A stretch of 64,000 bases of DNA from Vampirovibrio chlorellavorus (GTDB lineage Bacteria > Cyanobacteriota > Vampirovibrionia > Vampirovibrionales > Vampirovibrionaceae): positions 62,001 to 126,000 of the forward strand of contig LAPX01000002.1 of the NCBI GenBank assembly GCA_001858525.1, given 5' to 3'. The notes beneath the pieces were generated by a model, which searched no databases, was not told the origin of the DNA, and saw only the letters and a program-made list of their open reading frames with translations. The translations under genes were made by a program, and so were the position numbers. Shown here piece after piece: positions 51,421 to 60,881 of the stretch; position 1 is the first letter of the stretch, and every line of letters starts with the position of its first letter.

Positions 51421-52803
51421 ATGAGAACGTCCGAACGTCAGCAGCACAAAATGAAAACCGCAAAAATTTTCATGTTCAACGGGCTGGTAATGTCCTGTAT
51501 TACTGTCGCTATGGGCTTTCCTTTTGGCATCCAATTGATGAATCTGGAATTTCCGTCATCGCTATTGTTTTTAAAAGTCCTTGGGTATGGTTTGTGTAGC
51601 CCGTTGACCAGTTTATACAAATTCCTGCTGGCACCCTTGTTACCCGGACAATGGCAGAGCCTTTTTCCTGTTACGGCAGTCCCACTTTTTTTAAGTGGGA
51701 TTACCGGAAAGCCCGCAGCTGTTTTCAGCCAGTATAGCGGCCATATTGATTGGATTCCGCTGCTTAGCATCCTGTTTTGGCAATGCTTTCTATTGATTGC
51801 TTACTATTGCCTATCCCTCCTTAAAAGTGGATTTTCCATTCAGGAAGTACAGAAAGCCATGGTCGAATACTCAGAACATCAGACAACCTCAGCGCCGAAA
51901 AGATCCATTCAGGCCAAACAGTCCTATCAGGAAAACCAGTTTAGTGTGGCCACTCAAACCCAGCCCATCGATCAGCAAAAGATCAAGGATCGCTTGCAGG
52001 ACTCTAAAAATCTGCAACAAAAAGCGCCCCGCATTCAAAAATTTACCCAACAGGACTGGGAACGTTACAAGCAGCAGGAAGGCAACCTGGTGGTCAGGTC
52101 AATGATCCAGCAGTTAAGACAGGAGAACCTGACCTTACAAACCGAGAAAAACGACCTCAAATCAACCTTCTCTCAATACTTTTCCCCGGAAGTATTGAAG
52201 TATTTGAATCAGAATAAAAGCGCTTTTGAAGGCATCCAGAACCAGCATTACAATATGAGCGTTCTTTTCTGCGATTTGAGAGGCTTTTCCTCTTTCAGTC
52301 AAACGGCCTCCTCGGATGAAGTGGTGGCCTATCTGGGAGAATATTTCGAAATTGCCAGCTACTGCGTGCTGCATAAGCACAACGGAGTTATCAGTAAACT
52401 GATGGGCGATGGCTTTATGGCATACTGGGGCTTCCCGTTGGCCGATAAAGAACATGCCTATACCGCCACTCTGGCCGCCCAAAACATTATTCAGGAAGTC
52501 CGCTTGCGAAACGAAATCAAGCCCCATGAAAAACCGATACAAGTGGGCATTGGCATTGCCACCGGGACCGTCATGGTGGGTAATATCGGCTCCATGGATT
52601 TTAAAGACTTCACCCTCATTGGGGTGCCGGTGAATCTGGCAGCCCGACTGCAGGAAACCACCAAACAACTGGGCTGTGATATCGTAATTTCCGAAAACAC
52701 ATACCAGGACTTAAATGGACGCATCCACTGCCGGGACTGGGGGGCCACCGAAATTCGGGGCTGGCAAAACGCGGAGCGGGTTTATACCCCTATGCAAGAC
52801 TAA
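51421..52803 (+). CDS. Membrane-bound class III adenylate/guanylate cyclase
   Basis: A predicted nucleotide cyclase of 460 residues. The N-terminal 140 residues hold about three hydrophobic segments (IFMFNGLVMSCITVAMGFPFG, SILFWQCFLLIAYYCLSLL). A polar Gln-rich linker and coiled coil lead to a catalytic domain from about residue 275: MSVLFCDLRGFSSFS (metal Asp), ISKLMGDGFMAYWG (second metal Asp) and DFTLIGVPVNLAARLQETTK (transition-state Asn and Arg). The product would be cAMP or cGMP. A Crp-family protein at 8679 is a possible receiver. No strong ribosome binding site is seen at 51421; the ATG at 51451 is an alternative. Confidence 0.88.
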   Translation: MRTSERQQHKMKTAKIFMFNGLVMSCITVAMGFPFGIQLMNLEFPSSLLFLKVLGYGLCSPLTSLYKFLLAPLLPGQWQSLFPVTAVPLFLSGITGKPAAVFSQYSGHIDWIPLLSILFWQCFLLIAYYCLSLLKSGFSIQEVQKAMVEYSEHQTTSAPKRSIQAKQSYQENQFSVATQTQPIDQQKIKDRLQDSKNLQQKAPRIQKFTQQDWERYKQQEGNLVVRSMIQQLRQENLTLQTEKNDLKSTFSQYFSPEVLKYLNQNKSAFEGIQNQHYNMSVLFCDLRGFSSFSQTASSDEVVAYLGEYFEIASYCVLHKHNGVISKLMGDGFMAYWGFPLADKEHAYTATLAAQNIIQEVRLRNEIKPHEKPIQVGIGIATGTVMVGNIGSMDFKDFTLIGVPVNLAARLQETTKQLGCDIVISENTYQDLNGRIHCRDWGATEIRGWQNAERVYTPMQD

Positions 52804-52827
52804 GCAATCAAGGCCAATGCAAAAATA

Positions 52828-52962
52828 ATGATAAAGAGCCCAGGATTATTCCACGAATTAGATCAACTGGGTCGTGATGGCAAATTGTATACAAACAATC
52901 AGGACGGTTGGTTCAATCCCCTGTATGTAAGCACCCCGCTTCATACGCCGGTTTATATGTAG
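52828..52962 (+). CDS. Possible 44-residue ORF downstream of the cyclase
   Basis: An ATG-started frame 24 bases after the cyclase stop: MIKSPGLFHELDQLGRDGKLYTNN, then QDGWFNPLYVSTPLHTPVYM. The composition looks protein-like, with an acidic-loop-like GRDGKL. An AAGG lies about 12 bases before the ATG. No known family is recognised. It could also be chance. Confidence 0.3.
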   Translation: MIKSPGLFHELDQLGRDGKLYTNNQDGWFNPLYVSTPLHTPVYM

Positions 52963-53492
52963 CAATTGTCCTGCTTTATAAAATGCCGATTATTGCGGAG
53001 AATCGACGCCTGAATTGGCCAGAGACCCGCACAAATTCACCAGAATATCCGCAGAACTTACGACGGCTATTTTACTGAGCAACACACGGAAATACCGACA
53101 TCAACCTGGCAAAACTCAGGCTTAATGTCCTTAAAAAAAGACGACTAAACACGCTTCTCTACTGAAACATATTGGTGAGTGAGCAGCCTAAAGTAATGAC
53201 TGAGACACTAAAATTAACAACCCTTGGATATATAACAGCATGTAAAAAAATAACGTTTATCCAGCAATCAGTTAATAAAAATTGTTTTTATATTTAAAAG
53301 AGTACAGTTGTAATCCCAGCCTTTATCCCTTTATACACGTATGTGGGTTAAAACCAGCTCCAGTGTGGTGAACGGTTTATCTCCTTAAAGAGAGCCGCCT
53401 TGAACACTAACAAATTGATACTCCCCCAGCGCGAATCCAGCCAGATCGAGCGCAAACAACACGTCAATTAAAAGAGAGAGGAAAGAAAGCCT
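52963..53492. other. Intergenic region with the promoter region of the 53493 gene
   Basis: 530 bases, AT-rich at 53200-53310. A GAGAGAGGAAAG ribosome binding site precedes 53493. No gene or clear hairpin. A GCCGATTA at 52985 lacks a sigma-28 -35 box. Confidence 0.5.
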
Positions 53493-54551
53493 ATGAGTAG
53501 TCTTTGGTCGTTATTATTTCCAAGCATGGGTGCACCCACAATAGCACCACCGGCTCCCGGAGGTGGACGCAGAGCGCCAGAGGCTGACCAGGGAGGCGTT
53601 CCTTGGTGGGCTCAGGGACCCGCTCCAGGGGATGCTTACACGCCAAGTCCAGAAGCTCAGCTAGGAATCCTGGAATTGCAGACTGGTCAAGATTTGAACG
53701 GAGATGGAGCCATAGGAACTGCTCCTCCCGATGAAGCCGGTGATCCACCGCCTGCAGACGAGACCGGTGATCCGCCGCCTGCAGACGAGACCGGTGATCC
53801 ACCGCCTGCAGACGAGACCGGTGATCCGCCTCCTGCCGATGAGACCGGTGATCCACCGCCTGCCGATGAGACCGGTGATCCACCGCCTGCCGGCGACGCG
53901 GAAGAATTAACGCCTGAAGAGTACCTAGCCAGCCTGAAAGATAATACGGATGAGCTTGACGCAGCTGATGGAACCTCTGATGACAGTATCACCCAAGCTG
54001 GACTCTGGGCGTACGGAGATCAAGACGGCGTTAGTGCAGAAGATCAGGCTGCAGCAAACTATTTTGGAGATAACTTTGACACGTTGGATCCAGATGGTGA
54101 CGGCTCCGTCAACACAGCAGGCTTCCTCAATGGCGATCTGGCCGATCAACTTGAAGAAGCGAAGCCAACCAGCAGTGAGGCAATTAATAGCGATCAAGAA
54201 GCACTATACCATCTCAGTACAGTTGAGGATCTGAGCTCAGCTCAGGACGAAAATGGTGACCCACTTTTCTCTGCAGACGACTTAGATGCGCTCTCAAGGG
54301 GTCAGGGCCGATTCGAAGACGCAACTGAACAACAACAAGCTGCAGCGACCTATGTTCAGGAAAACGATGATCTCGAAGCCTCTTTGGATGCTACGAACAC
54401 TGATGGAGCAATGGATCCGGACGAAGCAGATCGTGAGGATGATTGGTACTCCACGGGAGCCTTGAAACAGCCCAAGGCGGTTGCGGAGAACAAGGAAACC
54501 CTTGCTGAGCCAAAGGAAGATCCTCCCGCAGGTGGTGACGAGGAAAAATAA
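53493..54551 (+). CDS. Acidic EF-hand-like protein with nine-residue repeats
   Basis: Not recognised as a family (352 residues), extremely rich in Asp and Glu. After a short N-terminus come TGQDLNGDGAIGT (EF-hand-like loop), then five copies of GDPPPADET plus a sixth partial one. The C-terminal half has more acidic loops: DPDGDGSVNTAGF, DENGDPLFSADDLDAL and DATNTDGAMDPDEAD. It ends in a Glu/Pro tail. Calcium binding is likely but not shown. No signal peptide is seen, so export would need another route. A strong ribosome binding site precedes the ATG, and a terminator follows. Confidence 0.85.
   Translation: MSSLWSLLFPSMGAPTIAPPAPGGGRRAPEADQGGVPWWAQGPAPGDAYTPSPEAQLGILELQTGQDLNGDGAIGTAPPDEAGDPPPADETGDPPPADETGDPPPADETGDPPPADETGDPPPADETGDPPPAGDAEELTPEEYLASLKDNTDELDAADGTSDDSITQAGLWAYGDQDGVSAEDQAAANYFGDNFDTLDPDGDGSVNTAGFLNGDLADQLEEAKPTSSEAINSDQEALYHLSTVEDLSSAQDENGDPLFSADDLDALSRGQGRFEDATEQQQAAATYVQENDDLEASLDATNTDGAMDPDEADREDDWYSTGALKQPKAVAENKETLAEPKEDPPAGGDEEK
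53739..53891 (+). repeat. 27-base tandem repeat (five full units)
   Basis: Units start at 53739, 53766, 53793, 53820 and 53847, followed by a partial one. Each codes for GDPPPADET. The units are nearly identical in DNA, so copy number could change without shifting the frame. Confidence 0.93.
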
Positions 54552-54619
54552 GAGCACTCAATCGGTGTAACCTTCAAATAGTTGTTTGTAGAGAACATCC
54601 ACGGAAGGCAAAGAAAACA

Positions 54620-54658
54620 ATAAAACCTGGCCTTAGCAAGTCTTCGGCCAGGTTTTAT
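54620..54658. terminator. Bidirectional terminator between the 53493 and RND genes
   Basis: AAAACCTGGCC pairs perfectly with GGCCAGGTTTT (11 bp), with T-rich flanks on both strands. Confidence 0.9.
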
Positions 54659-54699
54659 ATTGGCAAAAAATAAAGGTCAGGCGCCTCATACAAATTCCC

Positions 54700-57600
54700 C
54701 TACTGAAATCCTGTTTTCCTTGTCAGAGAAGTCTTAAAGGCATCCAAGTAAATATACAGCACCGGGGTAATATACAGGGTCAACAACTGAGACACCAACA
54801 GCCCGCCAAACACGGCCAAGCCCAATGTCCGCCGGGATTCCGAACCCGCGCCCAACCCGATGGCCAAAGGCAACGCCCCCATTAACGCGGCCAACGTGGT
54901 CATCATAATAGGTCTAAACCGCACCAGACAGGCCTCATAAATGGCCTCTTCTGCGGGCTTGTGGCCCTTGCGCTGGGCGTCCAGGGCAAAGTCAATCATC
55001 ATAATGGCGTTCTTTTTCACAATGCCAATCAGCAAAATCAGGCCCAAAAAGCCATAAATATCCAAATCCCGGTGGAACAAATACAAAGTGAGCAAAGCCC
55101 CCAAACCCGCTGGCGGCAAGCCAGACAAAATGGTAATAGGGTGAATAAAACTCTCATACAAAATGCCCAGCACCAGATAAATAACCAGCACAGCGATAAT
55201 CAGCAAAAACCCCATCCCAGTGAGGGAGGATTGAAACTCCTGCGCGCTACCCTGAAAGCTGCTGCGCACGGCAGAGGGCAAAGTCTCTCGGGCCATTTTT
55301 TCGATGTCAGATACCTTTTGCCCCAAGGACACGCCGGGCCGTAAGTTGAAAGAAATGGTGGTCGACGGGAACTGCCCCAAATGGCTCACACTGAGCGGAC
55401 CAACCGAGCGCTTCATGGTGGCCAGGGCGTTCATGGGCACCAGGCTGCCATTGGCCGATCGCACGTAAATGGTGGAGAGATCCTCCAAACTTTGCTGGTA
55501 CTCTGGCAGCAATTCCAGAATGACCTGATAATCGTTATTAGCCGCATATATGGTGGAAACTTGCCGAGTGCCGTAGGCATTGCTCAAGGCCAGTTCAATT
55601 TGCTCGGCGGTAATGCCCAAACTGGACGCCTTATTGCGATCAATATCCACCGTCAACTGCGGACTGGTCATCTGTAAGTCCGTGGTGACATCCTGCAAGT
55701 CATCCAGTTTTTTAATCTTCTCCAGCATGGTGTCGGTGGATTGATACAAAGCCGGTAAATCCGGACTTTGCAAAGTGAACTGGTACAGGCTTTTGCTCAA
55801 CTGCCCGCCAAGGCGAATGGTCGGCGGGGCCTGCATAAAGGCCCGAATCCCCGGCACCTGAGCCAGTTGGGGGCGCAGGGTCTGGATGATTTGGGTGACA
55901 GTTTCCTTGCGTTCTTCCAGCGGCTTTAAGGTGGCGAAAATACGCCCGGTGTTGCCATTGTCCACGCTGGACATCACGCTTTGCACGTTGGGATTTTTTC
56001 GAATGATAGCCACCAACTGCTGCTGATGGGCCACCATCTGGGGGAAAGCAATGCCTTGGGGGCCTTCGGTGGAAGTAAACAACTGGTTGGTATCCTCGGT
56101 AGGGATAAAGCCTTTGGACACCATGCCAAACATCAGGACGGTTAATGCCAACAAAACCGCAAATACGGCCATGGTGGTTTTCCGAAAGCGCAGACAGGCT
56201 TTCAGCGTCCAGTGGTAGGCCTCATACAGGTAATTAAATCCAACCTCAAAGGCAGCCAGCAAGCCATTTTTTTCATCGGCATGAATGTTCTGAACGCGTA
56301 ATAATCGGCTGCACAACATGGGGGTTAAGGACAAGGAAATAAAACCGGAAATGAGAATGGAAACGGCCATGGTCATGGCGAACTCGTTGAACAATCGGCC
56401 CACCACACCGCCCATAAACAAAATGGGAATAAACACGGCCACCAACGATAAGGTCATAGACAACACGGTAAAGGCAATTTCCCGAGAGCCCACCACAGCG
56501 GCTTCTAACGGCCCTTTGCCCATTTCCATGTGCCGAATGATATTCTCCAGCACCACGATGGCATCATCCACCACAAAGCCAACCGCCAGCGTCAAGGCCA
56601 TCAGGGACAGGTTATCCAGATTGAAATTGAGCAGCGACATGGCCGCAAAGGTTCCCACAATAGACATGGGCAAGGCCAGACTGGCAATGAGGGTGGCAAA
56701 CACATTTCGCAAAAACAGAAAGATCACCGCAATGACCAGCACAATGGTGATGATCAGCGTCAATTGCACATCTTCTACCGATTTACGAATGGTCTGGGAG
56801 CGATCAAACACCACCTCCAGCTTGACCGAAGGGGGAATAATGGCCTGAAAACTGGGGAATAAATCCTTGACCTTATCAATGACGGCGATGGTGTTGGTGC
56901 CCGGTTGTCGCTGTACTGCCAACACGATGCCACGGGTGCCATTGAACCAACTGGCAATTTTGTTGTTTTCCACACTGTCCATCACCCGGCCCAATTCACT
57001 GAGATAAACGGGCGAACCGTTGCGATAAGCCACAATCAGCGGACGGTAATCGCTGGCGTTCATGAGCTGACCATTGGCCTTAACCGTGTAGTTTTTATAA
57101 TCCCCGTACAAAACGCCCGTGGGTAAATTCACGTTTCCTTTTTGAATGGCGGTGGCAACTTCATCAATACCCAAATTACGGCTGGCCAGCGCTTTTGGGT
57201 CCACCTGAATGCGAACGGCGTACTTTTGCGATCCAAACACCGAAACCTGTGCCACCCCGTTGATCATGGAAATGCGCTGAGCCACCACCTTTTGGGCATA
57301 CTCATCCACATCGGACAAAGGCAAGGTGGGCGAGGTCAGGGCCAGGTAAATAATGGGAGAATCAGCCGGATTGACCTTACGCAGCGAAGGCGGAGAGGGC
57401 ATGTCATTGGGCAGTTTTCTCAAGGCTGATGAGATGGCCGCCTGCACGTCCTGAGCGGCCGCATCAATATTGCGACTCAAATTGAATTGCAGGGTAATGG
57501 AGGTAGAACCCAAGCTACTGGTGGAGTTCATGGAATCCAGACCGGCGATGGTGGAAAATTGCTGCTCCAGCGGGGTAGCCACAGAAGCGGCCATGGTGTC

Positions 57601-57771
57601 GGGGTTGGCACCGGGCAAACTGGCACTAACCTGTATAGTGGGAAAATCCACGTTGGGCAAGTCGCTGACCGGCAACTGGCGATAGGCCAAAATGCCGAAC
57701 AACAGAATCCCCAGCATGACCAGGGTGGTCATAATGGGCCTGTCGATAAACAGTTTGGTGAAATTGTTCAC
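54700..57771 (-). CDS. RND efflux transporter permease (MdtB/MdtC-like)
   Basis: An inner-membrane proton-driven efflux pump of 1023 residues. It starts NNFTKLFIDRPIMTTLVMLGILLFG and has the RND signatures LPVSDLPNVDFPTIQVSASLPGANPDTM, GFVVDDAIVVLENIIRHME and FMGGVVGRLFNEFAMT. A second repeat is visible (PAGLGALLTLYLFHRDLDIYGFLGLILLIGIVKKNAIMMIDFA, PLAIGLGAGSESRRTLG). The sequence is of the multidrug (MdtB/MdtC, MuxB) type rather than metal type. The start codon is GTG. The adaptor gene ends 27 bases upstream. No outer-membrane channel gene is in the operon. Confidence 0.96.
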   Translation of the reverse strand: MNNFTKLFIDRPIMTTLVMLGILLFGILAYRQLPVSDLPNVDFPTIQVSASLPGANPDTMAASVATPLEQQFSTIAGLDSMNSTSSLGSTSITLQFNLSRNIDAAAQDVQAAISSALRKLPNDMPSPPSLRKVNPADSPIIYLALTSPTLPLSDVDEYAQKVVAQRISMINGVAQVSVFGSQKYAVRIQVDPKALASRNLGIDEVATAIQKGNVNLPTGVLYGDYKNYTVKANGQLMNASDYRPLIVAYRNGSPVYLSELGRVMDSVENNKIASWFNGTRGIVLAVQRQPGTNTIAVIDKVKDLFPSFQAIIPPSVKLEVVFDRSQTIRKSVEDVQLTLIITIVLVIAVIFLFLRNVFATLIASLALPMSIVGTFAAMSLLNFNLDNLSLMALTLAVGFVVDDAIVVLENIIRHMEMGKGPLEAAVVGSREIAFTVLSMTLSLVAVFIPILFMGGVVGRLFNEFAMTMAVSILISGFISLSLTPMLCSRLLRVQNIHADEKNGLLAAFEVGFNYLYEAYHWTLKACLRFRKTTMAVFAVLLALTVLMFGMVSKGFIPTEDTNQLFTSTEGPQGIAFPQMVAHQQQLVAIIRKNPNVQSVMSSVDNGNTGRIFATLKPLEERKETVTQIIQTLRPQLAQVPGIRAFMQAPPTIRLGGQLSKSLYQFTLQSPDLPALYQSTDTMLEKIKKLDDLQDVTTDLQMTSPQLTVDIDRNKASSLGITAEQIELALSNAYGTRQVSTIYAANNDYQVILELLPEYQQSLEDLSTIYVRSANGSLVPMNALATMKRSVGPLSVSHLGQFPSTTISFNLRPGVSLGQKVSDIEKMARETLPSAVRSSFQGSAQEFQSSLTGMGFLLIIAVLVIYLVLGILYESFIHPITILSGLPPAGLGALLTLYLFHRDLDIYGFLGLILLIGIVKKNAIMMIDFALDAQRKGHKPAEEAIYEACLVRFRPIMMTTLAALMGALPLAIGLGAGSESRRTLGLAVFGGLLVSQLLTLYITPVLYIYLDAFKTSLTRKTGFQ

Positions 57772-57798
57772 GTCATCAGACTTTCATGCGTTCAATAT

Positions 57799-59151
57799 TT
57801 ACTGACCGGGCGCCGGTTTTATTTCAGATAAACCGGATTTCACCTGAAGTTTGGACCCATCGGAGAGCTGGAATTGTCCATCTGTGACCACTTGCTGGCC
57901 AGCAGCCAGACCGCTACGAATGACCACCTGATTGCCCACAATGCGATCCACCACCACCGGGCGCATTTTAGCCAACCCGCCCTGGGCCACAAAAACGTAA
58001 TCGCCTTGTTGTCCACTTTGCAGGGCCGGTAAGGGGATGACCACCGCATTGGCTTGCTCGGCCAGTTTCAATACCACATCTACAAATTGGCCCGGCCACA
58101 GTTTGCGGGTTTCGTTGGCAAAACGGGCCTTCATCCGAATGGTGCCGGTATTGGTGTCCACGGTGTTGTCCAAAAAATCCACCAGCCCGGTTAACTGGGT
58201 GGGTGGGGTTTCCCGGGTTTCCACAGCCACCGGGAATCGGCGGGCTTTGGCCAGGGTGCGCACGGACTTCAACTCCTGTTCCGGCACAGAAAACCCCACA
58301 TTAATGGGGTTCAGGCGATCCAGTTGCACCAGCTCGGTATCCCCCAGCTTGACCGTATCGCCCACATGTATTTTCAGACTGCCAGTTCGACCAGAAAACG
58401 GGGCCCTGATAGTACCGTAAGCCAACTTGATGCGGTTGCTATTCACCACCGCTTGATCGGCTCGCACATTGGCCCGGGCGCTTTCAATACTGGAACGATC
58501 CGCATCCACAATGGCCTTGGCGTTATCCAGCGCCGAGCGGTCAGAAATGACCGTAGCCTCAGCAGCCCGACGCGAGGTGACTGCCTGCTCATATTGATCC
58601 TGACTAATAAATTCATCTTTGAGCAAAGAGGCAAAGCGCTTTTCCTGGGCCAGGGCGTACTCCAACTGAGCCACATCCCGATCAATATTGGCCTGAGCCT
58701 GTTTGACCGCGCTCTGATCACGAACCAGATTGGCCTGCGCTTGGGCCACCATGGACTGATCCTTGCTGACCACCGCCTGAGACTGAGCCAGAGAAGCCTC
58801 AACGGGCTGGGTATCGATGCTGAACAACAACTGCCCTTGCTCCACAAAGGCCCCCTCCTGAAAATGAATCCCGGTTAAGCGGCCTTCAATTTGAGGTTTA
58901 AGAATCACCGTGGAAATGGGTTCCACCGTGCCAATGGTTTGAATTTGCACGGGCACAGTTTGCAGGGTGACCGGGGCTAATGTCACCGGCACAGGGGTAT
59001 TTTTCAAATCCCGCATGCCTTTTTTTTCGCCAGCGGATTGCTCTTGCTGCCGTGTCCAGACAAAGCCCCCCACCAATAGAAGCACCAGAACCAAAGCCCC
59101 CCACAAACGGGGCATTTTAAGGCGATTGGGGCTGGTACTGACCGAACTCAT
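57799..59151 (-). CDS. RND periplasmic adaptor (MdtA-like membrane fusion protein)
   Basis: Links the RND pump to an outer-membrane channel (450 residues). A hydrophobic N-terminal anchor (LWGALVLVLLLVGGFVW) is followed by a lipoyl half (VEPISTVILKPQIEGRLTGIHFQEGAFVEQGQLLFSID), a long alpha-hairpin full of Ala and Gln (about residues 115-210), the second lipoyl half (GTIRAPFSGRTGSLKIHVGDTVKLG), a beta-barrel and a membrane-proximal domain. The ATG overlaps the stop of the tetR gene by 4 bases (translational coupling), with GGAG 7 bases upstream. Confidence 0.96.
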   Translation of the reverse strand: MSSVSTSPNRLKMPRLWGALVLVLLLVGGFVWTRQQEQSAGEKKGMRDLKNTPVPVTLAPVTLQTVPVQIQTIGTVEPISTVILKPQIEGRLTGIHFQEGAFVEQGQLLFSIDTQPVEASLAQSQAVVSKDQSMVAQAQANLVRDQSAVKQAQANIDRDVAQLEYALAQEKRFASLLKDEFISQDQYEQAVTSRRAAEATVISDRSALDNAKAIVDADRSSIESARANVRADQAVVNSNRIKLAYGTIRAPFSGRTGSLKIHVGDTVKLGDTELVQLDRLNPINVGFSVPEQELKSVRTLAKARRFPVAVETRETPPTQLTGLVDFLDNTVDTNTGTIRMKARFANETRKLWPGQFVDVVLKLAEQANAVVIPLPALQSGQQGDYVFVAQGGLAKMRPVVVDRIVGNQVVIRSGLAAGQQVVTDGQFQLSDGSKLQVKSGLSEIKPAPGQ

Positions 59152-59762
59152 GAGGGCACTCCTTTGGATTGGACCCGTAATCCGCTAAATAACAGCTCCA
59201 GCAATTCAGCGGCCTGATGCTGCAACTTCACACGGGTAGCCGAAGCCTCGTAAGGCGGCAAGACTCCCCGCAAAGCCAGTAAAATCAACTGGGCAAAGTG
59301 GGCTGAATCCACAAGCGGCTCAATCTCGCCCTGAGCCTGCGCCCGCTGCAACAAGCTTTCCACCAATCCTTGACGGGCTTGAAAAAAGGGGGTTAGCAAA
59401 AGCCGAACCCGCTCCCGGCTGGCGGCCATTTCCTCTGGACTTCGGCGGTTGCTGCGTACCGAGGCAAAGACCTCTCCCACGTTCTGTACCAGCATAATTT
59501 TTAACAATTCCAAGGCCGATTTATCCACTCTGGCTGCCACTTGGCGCATGCGCTCAATCTCAGCACGCTTATTGTCCAGAATGAGGGCAAACAAAATAGC
59601 CTCTTTGCTTTCAAATTCAAGATAGACACTCCCCTTGCCGATGCCAGCCCGCAGAGCAATGTCATCCAGGGTGGTTTTCTGGTAGCCAAACTGGTCAAAC
59701 AGAGCGGATGCCGCTGTCAAAATCAGCTCAGAGCGATTTTGCTGAATCTTTTTTCGTCCCAT
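59148..59762 (-). CDS. TetR-family regulator of the efflux operon
   Basis: A DNA-binding repressor of 204 residues. The N-terminal helix-turn-helix is RSELILTAASALFDQFGYQKTTLDDIALRAGIGKGSVYLEFESKEAIL. The rest is a helical ligand-binding and dimer domain. It is first gene of a tetR-MFP-RND operon, so it most likely controls the pump, responding to a drug or metabolite. No clear operator could be read upstream. Confidence 0.95.
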   Translation of the reverse strand: MGRKKIQQNRSELILTAASALFDQFGYQKTTLDDIALRAGIGKGSVYLEFESKEAILFALILDNKRAEIERMRQVAARVDKSALELLKIMLVQNVGEVFASVRSNRRSPEEMAASRERVRLLLTPFFQARQGLVESLLQRAQAQGEIEPLVDSAHFAQLILLALRGVLPPYEASATRVKLQHQAAELLELLFSGLRVQSKGVPS

Positions 59763-60012
59763 TAGGCTAGCCCTTTTCTCAAAAGAAAGCGGTGAACACT
59801 CATCCTTTAATTTTGACTGATTTTACAGTTTGGTCAAGAAAATCAAAAAATAGCCGCCCATAAAACAAACGTATGATCCCGTTACGTGGCTAGAGGGCCA
59901 AAAGTTTCAAGTTGCGAAAGCTCACATTCAAACAACTGCTTATCTTCAGGGCCTGTTTGCGGTATGGTGTGCCAGTCTCCTGTTTGATGGAAACTACTGC
60001 AGGCGCGTCTTT

Positions 60013-60855
60013 ATGTCTACCTTGTCTACCCCGCCTCACATCGCTAACCCGTGGATGCAGCCCTATCCATCTGTTCTCCCGTTTGCCCCGGCGAACACCG
60101 CTGCTCCCAGCAGCGCCAAGGCAAACCCTGCAGGACAAGCCTCCATCAGCAAGACACCGACGGAGAGCAAACACAGTCCCCGATGGTCCAATCTGGCCTG
60201 GGCCGGACTTTTATTCTCGCTGGGCCTGGCCACCCACCATTTACCGGGAAAAGCGATCAGCCCAAACACAGGCAAATTCTTACTCTCACCCGACTGGAAA
60301 AGCTGGGCCCGAGTAGGATTGGGGGTGGCTACAGTGGGACAACTCAACAAGGGCTTTCAGTGGAAGCCCCCCGCATGGCTCACCGGTCTTGAATCGGCGG
60401 CGGTGATTACCCCCATGGCCCTCCGCCTCAACAAAACAGCCGGGGTGACCTTACTGTTGGTAGCCCCTTTGGTGGCGGCAGCCGTTCAGACCAACCAATG
60501 GGCCCAACAGTTTTTCGTGAAAGATTTAAAAGAGCTTTGCAATCTGCCGGAATCAGTCTCCCGCCTTGGGGTCTCCCTATCCGTAGGCGGCCTGGGTGTT
60601 TTGGCATCGCTGATGGCTCACCGTCAGTTGCGCAATTTGCCCATTGAAAAACTCCCCCTGAAAAACTTTCCCTGGCTGCAACGCAAAGCCCAAGACCTGA
60701 AGAAAAACCTGACCGAAATTTTAGGAACCGGGGCACTCATCCAGACCTGCCCCCGTGGCTGTAGCCCCAGTATCATCTGCATGAGTGAAATCGGCGAGAT
60801 GATTGGGGGCCTGTGGCAAGGACATCAACAGCAAACACCAGACAAGCATAAATAA
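60013..60855 (+). CDS. Membrane-associated protein of unknown function
   Basis: Not recognised (280 residues). The first 70 residues are Pro/Ala/Ser-rich and polar. Weak hydrophobic helices follow (WAGLLFSLGLATHHLPG, VGLGVATVGQLN, SAAVITPMALRLN, VTLLLVAPLVAAAVQTN, LGVSLSVGGLGVLASLMAH). The C-terminus has three cysteines (TCPRGCSPSIICMSEIGE). Its style resembles the proteins at 22468 and 63051, though I see no direct match. No clear ribosome binding site precedes the ATG; the small peptide gene at 60882 starts 26 bases after its stop. Confidence 0.7.
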   Translation: MSTLSTPPHIANPWMQPYPSVLPFAPANTAAPSSAKANPAGQASISKTPTESKHSPRWSNLAWAGLLFSLGLATHHLPGKAISPNTGKFLLSPDWKSWARVGLGVATVGQLNKGFQWKPPAWLTGLESAAVITPMALRLNKTAGVTLLLVAPLVAAAVQTNQWAQQFFVKDLKELCNLPESVSRLGVSLSVGGLGVLASLMAHRQLRNLPIEKLPLKNFPWLQRKAQDLKKNLTEILGTGALIQTCPRGCSPSIICMSEIGEMIGGLWQGHQQQTPDKHK

Positions 60856-60881
60856 TCCCAATAAAAGGAGGTGAACACACA

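Noticed and set aside
52900-52925. tRNA T-arm-like GGTTCAATCC
   Set aside because: The stem around it does not pair and no acceptor or anticodon arms are present; the stretch fits a small open frame better.
52977-52995. GCCGATTA as a further sigma-28 site
   Set aside because: No TAAAG-like -35 box lies 11-13 bases upstream and no gene follows closely.
54961-57831. Long plus-strand frames opposite the RND pump genes
   Set aside because: They are antisense shadows of minus-strand genes with clear family motifs.
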